DNA of 5,407 bases from Pseudomonadota bacterium. GTDB taxonomy: Bacteria > Pseudomonadota > Gammaproteobacteria > Burkholderiales > Burkholderiaceae_D. The stretch covers positions 1 to 5,407 of the forward strand of contig JAEWBA010000393.1 in the NCBI GenBank assembly GCA_023391395.1, in the 5' to 3' direction. Below are positions 1 to 5,407 of the stretch, one piece after another; the stretch's first letter is position 1, and each line of letters starts with the position of its first letter. A model generated the notes under the pieces. It saw only the letters and a program-made list of their open reading frames with translations, did no database searches and was not told the DNA's origin. A program made the position numbers and the translations under genes.

Positions 1-568
1 CATCGAAGCGGTCGCCTCGCAGGTATTCATTCCGCTAACCGTGGGCGGCGGCGTGCGCACGGTCGATGATGTGCGTCGCCTGCTCAATGCCGGGGCGGAC
101 AAGATCAGCATGAACAGCGCCGCCGTCGCGAACCCGCAATTGGTGCAGGACGCCGCGCAGAAGTATGGTTCGCAATGCATCGTGGTGGCCATCGATGCCA
201 AAAAAACAGGCGATGGCAAATGGGAAGTGTTTACGCACGGCGGCCGCAAGCCCACTGGTCTCGAGGTGGTTGAATGGGCGAAAAAAATGGAACGCCATGG
301 TGTCGGCGAAGTCTTACTCACCAGCATGGATCGTGACGGCACGCGCAGCGGTTTTGATCTCGAATTGACGCGCGCGGTGTCCGATGCCGTTTCGATACCG
401 GTCATCGCCTCCGGCGGTGTGGGTGGTTTGCAGGATCTCGCTGACGGCATCAAGCTCGGTCGCGCCGACGCCGTGCTGGCTGCCAGCATTTTTCATTATG
501 GACAGCATACCGTACAGGAAGCCAAGCGCTTCATGGCAGAGCAGGGCATACCGATGAGGCTGGCATGA
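1..568 (+). CDS. hisF: Imidazole glycerol phosphate synthase, cyclase subunit HisF (5' truncated by window edge)
   Basis: HisF is the (beta/alpha)8-barrel cyclase subunit that uses ammonia delivered by HisH to turn PRFAR into imidazole glycerol phosphate and AICAR in cytosolic histidine synthesis. The open frame enters from the left edge at base 2 and gives 188 residues, so roughly 65-70 N-terminal residues are missing compared with the usual ~255. Visible hallmarks are the phosphate-binding TVGGGVR loop (from about base 38), the VVAIDAKK strand whose Asp (codon at 194) corresponds to catalytic Asp130 of Thermotoga HisF, the SMDRDGT loop (Asp codon at 329) corresponding to Asp176, and the second phosphate site IASGGVGG near 406-429. 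The GTG at 41 is an internal valine in IPLTVGGG, not a start. The stop overlaps the hisI start as ATGA, which suggests translational coupling. Two A7 tracts (200-206 and 281-287) stand out in this GC-rich gene. Confidence 0.97.
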   Translation, partial: IEAVASQVFIPLTVGGGVRTVDDVRRLLNAGADKISMNSAAVANPQLVQDAAQKYGSQCIVVAIDAKKTGDGKWEVFTHGGRKPTGLEVVEWAKKMERHGVGEVLLTSMDRDGTRSGFDLELTRAVSDAVSIPVIASGGVGGLQDLADGIKLGRADAVLAASIFHYGQHTVQEAKRFMAEQGIPMRLA

Positions 569-969
569 GCGCTGGAGCCGAATGGCTGAACAAGGTGAAA
601 TGGGACGAGCATGGCTTGGTTCCCGTCATCGCCCAGGAAGTCGGCTCCAACGACGTGCTGATGTTCGCGTGGATGAATCGAGAGGCCTTGTCCAAGACCG
701 TCGAACTGGGTGAAGCGGTGTATTGGAGCCGTTCACGCAAGAAGCTGTGGCACAAGGGCGAGGAATCCGGGCACATTCAAAAAGTGCATGAAATCCGCCT
801 CGATTGCGATGAGGACGTGGTGTTGCTCAAGGTCGAGCAGACCGGTGGCATCGCCTGTCATACCGGTCGGCATTCCTGCTTTTTCCAGAAGTTCGCCGGT
901 AGGGCCGAAGCGGGAGAATGGCAAACCGTCGAGCCGGTAGTGAAAAGTCCGGAACAGATATACAAGTGA
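565..969 (+). CDS. hisI: Phosphoribosyl-AMP cyclohydrolase HisI
   Basis: HisI hydrolytically opens the adenine ring of phosphoribosyl-AMP, the third step of histidine synthesis, in the cytosol. The protein has 134 residues, normal for a stand-alone HisI; it is not fused to HisE as in enterobacteria. The metal motifs are intact: D80-C81-D82-E83-D84 supplies the Asp triad for Mg2+ plus a zinc Cys, and [14 protein letters not shown] supplies C98 and C105, completing the three-Cys zinc site known for the family. The substrate-loop motif [10 protein letters not shown] (33-42) and [18 protein letters not shown] (53-70) are also canonical. The ATG start lies in the hisF stop (ATGA overlap), so translation is probably coupled. 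The reaction follows HisE in the pathway although the gene precedes hisE here. Confidence 0.97.
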   Translation: MSAGAEWLNKVKWDEHGLVPVIAQEVGSNDVLMFAWMNREALSKTVELGEAVYWSRSRKKLWHKGEESGHIQKVHEIRLDCDEDVVLLKVEQTGGIACHTGRHSCFFQKFAGRAEAGEWQTVEPVVKSPEQIYK

Positions 970-972
970 AAA

Positions 973-995
973 GCGGAGCCGATGGCAGGCTTCGC
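973..995 (+). other. Stem-loop in the hisI-hisE gap
   Basis: Arms 973-980 (GCGGAGCC) and 988-995 (GGCTTCGC) can form an 8-bp stem with one G-U pair and a 7-base loop (981-987). It starts three bases after the hisI stop, and no T-run follows, so it does not look like an intrinsic terminator. It could be an mRNA processing or stability element, or a chance fold. The rest of the 70-base gap (to 1039) shows no recognisable promoter or gene. Confidence 0.4.
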
Positions 996-1039
996 AATCG
1001 ACAACGCAGATTACCGGGCCCGTGCGCCGTTCTGAAGAC

Positions 1040-1402
1040 ATGAGTGAAACCCTGAACCGTCTTGCAGCCGTGATCGAGTCGCGCAAGCCCGCCAAGGGCG
1101 GCGATCCGGAAAACTCCTATGTCGCGCGCCTGCTGTCCAAGGGGGACGACGCCATCTTGAAGAAGATTGGCGAAGAAGCGACGGAAACCGTGATGGCCGC
1201 CAAGGATGTGCGTGCCGGTGCCGAGAAGTCCCAGCTGGTGTACGAATGTGCCGACCTGTGGTTTCATTCGATGATCATGCTGGCGAACTTCGACCTGACG
1301 CCGCAGGACGTCTTGGATGAACTGGCGCGGCGCGAAGGAATTTCCGGCATCGAGGAAAAGGCCAAGCGCAAATTGATCGAACGCGAACGCAATGGAGATT
1401 GA
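1040..1402 (+). CDS. hisE: Phosphoribosyl-ATP pyrophosphatase HisE
   Basis: HisE removes pyrophosphate from phosphoribosyl-ATP to give phosphoribosyl-AMP, the second histidine step and the one feeding HisI. It is an all-alpha, MazG-like NTP pyrophosphohydrolase. From ATG 1040 the protein has 120 residues. Family motifs are NSYVARLL (25-32), KKIGEEATE (41-49; metal-binding Glu45, Glu46 and Glu49) and the later E69xxD72 pair in YECADLWFH. An in-frame GTG at 1022 would add six residues (MRRSED), but the family normally begins close to [15 protein letters not shown], so ATG 1040 is preferred. Neither start has a good ribosome binding site: GAAGA at 1034-1038 is only one base from the ATG. The gap to hisI is 70 bases, unlike the overlapping hisF-hisI junction. 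The stop is three bases before hinT. Confidence 0.94.
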   Translation: MSETLNRLAAVIESRKPAKGGDPENSYVARLLSKGDDAILKKIGEEATETVMAAKDVRAGAEKSQLVYECADLWFHSMIMLANFDLTPQDVLDELARREGISGIEEKAKRKLIERERNGD

Positions 1403-1405
1403 GAG

Positions 1406-1777
1406 ATGACCGACTGCATTTTCTGCAAGATCGCCGCCAAACAGATTCCCTCGAAATTCATCTATGAAGACGATGAGCTGGTAGCGTTTCACGACATCAA
1501 CCCGAAAGCGCCGGTCCATCTTTTAATCGTGCCGAAACAGCACATCGCTACACTCGCGGACTGCACCGAACGCGACTCGGCGCTGCTTGGAAAGATGATG
1601 TTGCTGGCGCCAAAGCTGGCGGCGGAGCATGGCTGCGGATACACTGCCGGCGAAGACGGCAAGGGCGACGGCGGTTTCAAGACATTGTTCAACACCGGTC
1701 CCAATGGCGGGCAAGAGGTGTACCATCTTCATTTGCATGTCATAGGCGGACCGCGCCCGTGGCGTGCAATGATGTAA
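1406..1777 (+). CDS. hinT: HIT-domain purine nucleoside phosphoramidase (HinT-type)
   Basis: This is a histidine-triad protein of the HinT/PKCI-like branch, whose members hydrolyse AMP-linked phosphoramidates and aminoacyl-adenylates in the cytosol as homodimers. The 123-residue product carries the triad H107-L-H109-L-H111-V in [13 protein letters not shown], with the central His109 expected to be the nucleophile that forms the AMP intermediate. N-terminal DCIFCKI (C4, C7), [17 protein letters not shown] (28-44) and [10 protein letters not shown] (95-104) are typical. An insert-like segment, GEDGKGDGG (82-90), separates the helical part from the core strand; I recall similar segments in Burkholderiales homologues. 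A clear Shine-Dalgarno GGAG (1394-1397) sits 8 bases before the ATG inside the 3' end of hisE, and the intergenic gap is three bases, so it is co-transcribed with hisE. Its physiological substrate cannot be read from the sequence. Confidence 0.93.
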   Translation: MTDCIFCKIAAKQIPSKFIYEDDELVAFHDINPKAPVHLLIVPKQHIATLADCTERDSALLGKMMLLAPKLAAEHGCGYTAGEDGKGDGGFKTLFNTGPNGGQEVYHLHLHVIGGPRPWRAMM

Positions 1778-1795
1778 TGCATCAAACAGTAAATT

Positions 1796-1813
1796 CCGGG
1801 CGTTTCCGCCCGG
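1796..1813 (+). promoter_or_regulatory. GC-rich hairpin just upstream of the tatA ribosome binding site
   Basis: CCGGGCG (1796-1802) and CGCCCGG (1807-1813) form a perfect 7-bp stem around a TTTC tetraloop. The right arm ends two bases before the AGGAG of tatA. There is no T-run on either side, so it is not a standard intrinsic terminator. Its place in the 49-base hinT-tatA gap suggests a 5' stabilising or processing hairpin for tat mRNA, or a structure affecting tatA translation. The fold is directly visible; the function is inferred. Confidence 0.6.
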
Positions 1814-1815
1814 TC

Positions 1816-1821
1816 AGGAGA
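1816..1821 (+). promoter_or_regulatory. Strong ribosome binding site of tatA
   Basis: AGGAGA lies 5 bases before ATG 1827 and is a near-consensus anti-16S match. It is the best Shine-Dalgarno among the three tat genes and fixes the tatA start. Confidence 0.85.
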
Positions 1822-1826
1822 AAGTA

Positions 1827-2054
1827 ATGGGTTCCTTTAGCGTATGGCACTGGCTGATCGTGCTATTGGTGGTGGTGCTGATTTTCGGTACCAAGAAGCT
1901 GGGTAATATCGGTTCCGACCTCGGCAAGGCCGTCAAGGGCTTCAAGGACGGCGTCAAGGGCGAGGAAGACAAGCCTGCGCAGGAAGGCGCTCCGGCGCAA
2001 GTGGCCGACAAGACCACTATCGACGTCGACGCCAAAGAAAAAAGCAGGACTTGA
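1827..2054 (+). CDS. tatA: Sec-independent protein translocase subunit TatA
   Basis: TatA is the small membrane protein that oligomerises around the TatBC receptor to pass folded twin-arginine precursors across the inner membrane. The 75-residue product has a short N-terminal transmembrane helix (about 6-20, [15 protein letters not shown]), the hinge F20-G21, an amphipathic helix (about 22-42) with D31 and F39 matching conserved positions in E. coli TatA, and a charged, probably disordered tail ending EKSRT. A lone TatA/E-type gene next to tatB and tatC is taken as tatA. It follows hinT by 49 bases containing a hairpin, and it has the strongest ribosome binding site of the cluster, consistent with TatA being needed in excess over TatB and TatC. 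Confidence 0.96.
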   Translation: MGSFSVWHWLIVLLVVVLIFGTKKLGNIGSDLGKAVKGFKDGVKGEEDKPAQEGAPAQVADKTTIDVDAKEKSRT

Positions 2055-2118
2055 GTTTGCACCGTCGTGATCACGGGCTGCATCCTGCCATTCCAGAGCG
2101 GGTCGCTCGTCTTTGTCC
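2055..2118 (+). other. tatA-tatB spacer with small hairpin, no clear ribosome binding site
   Basis: This 64-base gap holds a 5-bp stem, GAGCG (2096-2100) / CGCTC (2104-2108), with a 3-base loop just upstream of tatB. A longer-range 6-bp pairing is possible between GCAGGA (2044-2049) and TCCTGC (2083-2088). No purine-rich Shine-Dalgarno lies 5-12 bases before the tatB ATG (2119). No convincing promoter or reading frame was found. Confidence 0.4.
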
Positions 2119-2607
2119 ATGATTGATCTTGGTCTTTCCAAACTTGCCCTGATCGGGGTGGTCGCGCTGGTAGTCGTCGGACCGGAGCGGCTGCCCAAGG
2201 TGGCACGCATGGCCGGCACGCTGTTCGGGCGGGCGCAGCGCTATATCAATGACGTCAAATCCGAAGTCAGCCGCGAGATCGAGCTCGAAGAGCTGCGCAA
2301 GATGCAGAAGGACATGAAGGAAGCGGCTTCCGAAGTCGAGCAAAGCATTGCGAAAGACATCTCGCAGGTGGAAAGCGAGCTGAACTCGGCGTGGAATGCG
2401 GGTTCGACGAATCCCGAGCCGGAGACGCCGATGTCGGCCCCGCTCGCAGTCAAGGCGAAGGATTTTCGCCGGAAGAAGCTGGCCCGCACTTCCTCCATCC
2501 CGGCCTGGTACAAGCGCCAGAACGGGCACCGCACGCATGTCGTTTCTGCCGCGGCGCGGGTCGCCAGATACCGGCCGGGCGGCAGGCCGGCCAAGTTTTT
2601 TCATTGA
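2119..2607 (+). CDS. tatB: Sec-independent protein translocase subunit TatB
   Basis: TatB pairs with TatC to form the inner-membrane receptor for twin-arginine signal peptides. From ATG 2119 the protein has 162 residues: a transmembrane helix (about 6-20), the conserved G21-P22-E-R-L-P hinge, a long charged amphipathic helix with coiled-coil character (about 27-90), and a basic tail (RRKK at 117-120, RYRPGGRP at 150-157, ending KFFH). The start is set by the family N-terminus MIDLGLSK; the upstream in-frame TTG at 2113 is unlikely. Two oddities are K8, where E. coli TatB has a functionally important Glu8, and a strongly basic C-terminus unlike the Pro/Ala-rich acidic tail of E. coli. There is no good Shine-Dalgarno. 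The stop is three bases before tatC. The last codons form a hairpin followed by T6. Confidence 0.95.
   Translation: MIDLGLSKLALIGVVALVVVGPERLPKVARMAGTLFGRAQRYINDVKSEVSREIELEELRKMQKDMKEAASEVEQSIAKDISQVESELNSAWNAGSTNPEPETPMSAPLAVKAKDFRRKKLARTSSIPAWYKRQNGHRTHVVSAAARVARYRPGGRPAKFFH
2571..2601 (+). terminator. Terminator-like hairpin plus T6 within the 3' end of tatB
   Basis: CCGGCC (2571-2576) and GGCCGG (2585-2590) form a perfect GC-only 6-bp stem with an 8-base loop, followed after CCAAG by six T (2596-2601). This resembles an intrinsic terminator placed ten bases before tatC. The T-run also encodes the final Phe-Phe of TatB, and the 5-base stem-to-T distance is longer than ideal. It may act as a partial attenuator that lowers tatC transcription, or be a coding coincidence. 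Confidence 0.4.
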
Positions 2608-2610
2608 GCG

Positions 2611-3378
2611 ATGAGCGAGGATCCCCAAACCAATGGTGCGAGCGACACCTTCATTTCGCATCTGGTCGAGCTGCGCAACCGCATCATCAAGGCCTCGCTC
2701 GCGGTCATCGTGGTATTCCTATGCCTGATGCCCTGGGCGGGGCATATCTATGATGTGCTGGCTCAACCAATGATGGCCGCGCTTCCCGCTGGCAGCAAGA
2801 TGATTGCCACCGGCGTCATCACTCCCTTCCTGATTCCGGTGAAGGTAACCCTGCTGGTGGCCTTTGTCGTGGCTCTGCCTTGGGTACTTTATCAGGCATG
2901 GGCATTCGTCGCCCCCGGCCTGTACACGCATGAGAAGAAGCTGATCGCACCGTTGGTGATCTCTTCCTCCCTGCTGTTCATGGTGGGTGTCGGCTTTTGC
3001 TATTTCTTCGTGTTCGGCGTGGTGTTCAGCTTCGTCAACAACTTCGCGCCCGCCTCGGTATCGGTAGCGCCGGACATTGACAGCTATTTCAGCTTCGTCA
3101 TGACCATGTTCATCGCCTTCGGCATCACCTTCGAAGTGCCTATCGTGGTGGTCGTGCTGGTGCGCATGGGCCTGGTCACAGTGGAAAAGCTGAAGGAAGT
3201 GCGGCCCTACGTGATTGTCGGCGCCTTCGTGATTGCCGCCATTGTTACGCCGCCCGACGTCATGAGCCAGTTGCTGCTGGCGGTGCCGATCTGCCTGCTG
3301 TATGAGGCGGGCTTGTGGATCGCACCGATCTTCGCCAGAGCCACCCGTGCGCCGGAAGAGGCCGAAGAAGGGACCTGA
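2611..3378 (+). CDS. tatC: Sec-independent protein translocase subunit TatC
   Basis: TatC is the six-helix inner-membrane core of the Tat receptor and binds the twin-arginine motif on its cytoplasmic face. The 255-residue product has the usual length. Recognition residues are present: HLVELRNR (18-24 region, E20 and R22 matching E. coli E15 and R17) and PGLYTHEKK with E108 (E. coli E103). FGITFEVPI (170-178) and VTPPDVMSQ (212-220) are the other hallmark motifs. Hydrophobic segments fall at about 25-45, 74-99, 113-140, 158-184, 197-212 and 218-238. The tail is acidic (PEEAEEGT). The ATG is three bases after the tatB stop with only a poor GAG close by, so translation probably depends on coupling from tatB. 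It is the last plus-strand gene before convergent DUF2461. Confidence 0.97.
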   Translation: MSEDPQTNGASDTFISHLVELRNRIIKASLAVIVVFLCLMPWAGHIYDVLAQPMMAALPAGSKMIATGVITPFLIPVKVTLLVAFVVALPWVLYQAWAFVAPGLYTHEKKLIAPLVISSSLLFMVGVGFCYFFVFGVVFSFVNNFAPASVSVAPDIDSYFSFVMTMFIAFGITFEVPIVVVVLVRMGLVTVEKLKEVRPYVIVGAFVIAAIVTPPDVMSQLLLAVPICLLYEAGLWIAPIFARATRAPEEAEEGT

Positions 3379-3379
3379 G

Positions 3380-3409
3380 CAGGCTACTTCGCCTGTCTTA
3401 GCCAGGCGA
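3380..3409. other. Alternative overlapping hairpins at the tatC / DUF2461 convergent ends
   Basis: Two mutually exclusive stems share one strand. CAGGC (3380-3384) pairs with GCCTG (3391-3395), and TCGCCTG (3389-3395) pairs with CAGGCGA (3403-3409) around a 7-base loop. They cover the 5-base gap between the two stop codons and the last codons of the DUF2461 gene. There is no T-run in either direction, so a classical bidirectional terminator is not supported. They are the only visible candidates for ending transcription here. Confidence 0.35.
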
Positions 3410-4055
3410 TCAACGGGTAGGCGTTCTTGAACCGGAGCAGCAATTCCCGCGCGAGATCCTCGGGAATCCGGTTTTTCAGATCGATTTCCGTCCAGACGAT
3501 AAAGCTTTTCAGCTTGATGTACTCGATATGGGGCGTATCGGGGTCGAAGCCTTTCGGCGGGCGGACCAGCTTGCCTTCGTCCTGCAGATCGCCGAAGGTC
3601 TCTTTCAATTTCTTGTTCTTCAGCAGCTTGCCGAAGCCCGTCGCGTCATTTGCGATGTGGCGCCGGATGACGAGCAGGCGGTCCGCCGGCGGCATGTATT
3701 CGCCGCCCGCAATCAATAGCTTGCCATCGGCATCAACGTGAAAGTAATAGGCCGGGCCGCCGCCCTGGCTCGGCTTCTTCAACCCGCTGGCGGTGATGGA
3801 GGCTGAGAAGGTGGTCTTGTAAGGGCTCTTGTCGCGCGAAAAGCGCATGTCGCGATTGATACGAAACAGCGCCTTCTTCGGATTGCAATCGGCAACCTCC
3901 GGATCGAACTTCGCAATTTCCGCGATCAACTTCGTCACCAATACCAGGAATTCCGCGCGCAGGATGTCGTAGCGCGGCTTGTTCATGACAAACCAAGCGC
4001 GGTTATTGTTCTCGGCTAGTTCGGCCAGGAAGCTGATCAATTCGCGAGTATGCAT
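3384..4055 (-). CDS. DUF2461 family protein (TIGR02453-type), function unknown
   Basis: I recognise this as a DUF2461 protein, a widespread family with no established reaction. It has 223 residues, the usual size, with no signal peptide or membrane segment, so it is probably cytosolic. The N-terminal ELISFLAELAENNNRAWF segment and KPRYD (26-30) are typical. The strongest signature is R65-I-N-R-D69-M-R71-F-S-R-D-K76-S-P-Y-K80, followed by the strand motif YYFHVD (103-108), GGEYMPPAD (117-125) and LKSF (182-185). The many conserved charged residues suggest a ligand or enzyme site, but nothing assigns a substrate. It lies 21 bases downstream of the protease gene on the same strand, with a modest GGCAGG about 5 bases before the ATG, so the two are likely co-transcribed. 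It is convergent with tatC. Confidence 0.9.
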   Translation of the reverse strand: MHTRELISFLAELAENNNRAWFVMNKPRYDILRAEFLVLVTKLIAEIAKFDPEVADCNPKKALFRINRDMRFSRDKSPYKTTFSASITASGLKKPSQGGGPAYYFHVDADGKLLIAGGEYMPPADRLLVIRRHIANDATGFGKLLKNKKLKETFGDLQDEGKLVRPPKGFDPDTPHIEYIKLKSFIVWTEIDLKNRIPEDLARELLLRFKNAYPLIAWLRQAK

Positions 4056-4076
4056 GCGCGCCTGCCGAGCCCTGAA

Positions 4077-5255
<1,179 letters not shown>

Positions 5256-5261
5256 AGAAGG
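5256..5261 (+). promoter_or_regulatory. Ribosome binding site of the Nif3-family gene
   Basis: AGAAGG lies 6 bases before ATG 5268 and supports that start. It begins one base after the divergent protease start codon, so the whole 12-base gap between the two genes is taken by this site and its spacer. Confidence 0.65.
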
Positions 5262-5267
5262 TAGGAA

Positions 5268-5407
5268 ATGAATCGGGATTACGTAAGTAGGGACAACTTG
5301 GCGAAATATCTAGAGCGAGCCTTAGATATTAACCGGTTTCGGGACTATTGCCCCAATGGCCTCCAGGTCGAGGGCAAGGCAAACATACGCAAAATCGTCA
5401 GCGGCGT
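5268..5407 (+). CDS. Nif3-like dinuclear metal centre protein (3' truncated by window edge)
   Basis: The first 46 codons of a Nif3/YbgI-family protein are present; the rest lies beyond the right edge. The decisive signature is DYCPNGLQVEG followed by KIVSG (from about residue 26 to 46), which in the family (often labelled GTP cyclohydrolase 1 type 2 or Nif3-like dinuclear metal centre protein) forms the start of the metal-binding fold. The true activity of most members is unsettled. The downstream metal-ligand His and Glu residues are not visible. Early codons include several likely to be rare in this genome (GTA, AGT, AGG, CTA, CGA, TTA, ATA) and the segment around 5304-5332 is AT-rich, probably because it also holds control sequence for the divergent protease. 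In Burkholderiales this gene often precedes petABC (recalled, not seen here). Confidence 0.88.
   Translation, partial: MNRDYVSRDNLAKYLERALDINRFRDYCPNGLQVEGKANIRKIVSG
5305..5330. promoter_or_regulatory. AT-rich 8-bp dyad inside the Nif3 gene, candidate operator for the divergent protease
   Basis: AATATCTA (5305-5312) and TAGATATT (5323-5330) are a perfect inverted repeat with a 10-base spacer, so the arm centres are 18 bases apart. It lies 50-75 bases upstream of the protease start, inside Nif3 codons 13-21, and stands out against GC-rich surroundings. It could be an operator, or a weak stem in Nif3 mRNA (extendable by one G-U pair). The repeat is seen; the function is inferred. Confidence 0.35.
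5326..5356 (-). promoter_or_regulatory. Candidate promoter for the HtrA-type protease and DUF2461 genes
   Basis: Reading the minus strand, TTGGGG (5356-5351) is followed after 19 bases by TAATAT (5331-5326), or after 18 bases by TTAATA. This gives a fair -10 with a poor -35 and wide spacing. It would start transcription about 60 bases before the protease ATG, with the -10 overlapping one arm of the dyad at 5305-5330. It is the best match in the limited upstream sequence, but weak. Confidence 0.25.

Noticed and set aside
41..43. GTG as a hisF start codon
   Set aside because: It encodes the valine of IPLTVGGG, and the frame is open with HisF-like residues back to the window edge.
841..884. ACCGGT inverted repeat followed by T5 within hisI
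   Set aside because: The T-run is about 12 bases past the second arm, the loop is long, and the bases encode the conserved [14 protein letters not shown] motif, so a terminator is unlikely.
827..1519. 230-codon open frame on the minus strand across hisI, hisE and hinT
   Set aside because: It is antisense to three well-recognised genes, shows no recognisable domain, and is a typical shadow of GC-rich coding sequence.
2066..2075. Ten-base palindrome CGTGATCACG in the tatA-tatB gap
   Set aside because: Several palindromes of this size are expected by chance in a window this long, and no promoter sits next to it.
2113..2115. TTG as an upstream tatB start
   Set aside because: It adds only two residues before the conserved MIDLGLSK N-terminus and has no ribosome binding site.
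2071..2661. 196-codon minus-strand open frame opposite tatB
   Set aside because: Its product is Arg/Leu-rich, low-complexity and unlike any family I know; tatB explains the region fully.

Overview
The window is GC-rich, densely coded bacterial chromosome. Gene order (hisF-hisI-hisE-hinT-tatA-tatB-tatC, then a convergent DUF2461 gene and an HtrA-type protease, then a divergent Nif3-family gene) and protein details (short TatB with a basic C-terminus starting MIDLGLSK, unfused HisI and HisE, HIT protein ending GGPRPW) suggest a betaproteobacterium, most likely Burkholderiales and perhaps near the Oxalobacteraceae. The placement rests on recalled family and synteny patterns; no database search was possible.

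Layout. Bases 1-1402 (+) are the end of a histidine operon: the 3' two thirds of hisF, then hisI (overlapping hisF by ATGA), a 70-base gap with a hairpin, and hisE. Bases 1406-1777 (+) encode an HIT-domain nucleotide hydrolase of the HinT type. Bases 1827-3378 (+) encode TatA, TatB and TatC, a complete twin-arginine translocase. On the minus strand, 4077-5255 encodes a membrane-anchored, single-PDZ HtrA-family serine protease, followed by a DUF2461 protein (3384-4055), which ends 5 bases from the end of tatC. From 5268 (+) a Nif3-family gene begins, 12 bases from the divergent protease start, and runs out of the window.

How the genes work together. HisI and HisE open and trim the phosphoribosyl-ATP intermediate, and HisF with HisH (outside the window) closes the imidazole ring. 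HinT is a purine nucleoside phosphoramidase-type enzyme. TatABC exports folded proteins, and the HtrA protease acts on the outer face of the inner membrane. All seven plus-strand genes from hisF to tatC are close enough for one transcript.

I see no previously undescribed system: every gene belongs to a known family in a recognisable arrangement. The points worth checking are regulatory: a strong hairpin just before the tatA ribosome binding site, a terminator-like hairpin plus T6 inside the end of tatB before tatC, contrasting ribosome binding sites across tatABC, a very tight divergent start region with an AT-rich dyad inside the Nif3 gene, and a natural lysine at TatB position 8. No RNA genes, mobile elements, CRISPR arrays or long repeats were seen, and no gene-free stretch exceeds 70 bases.
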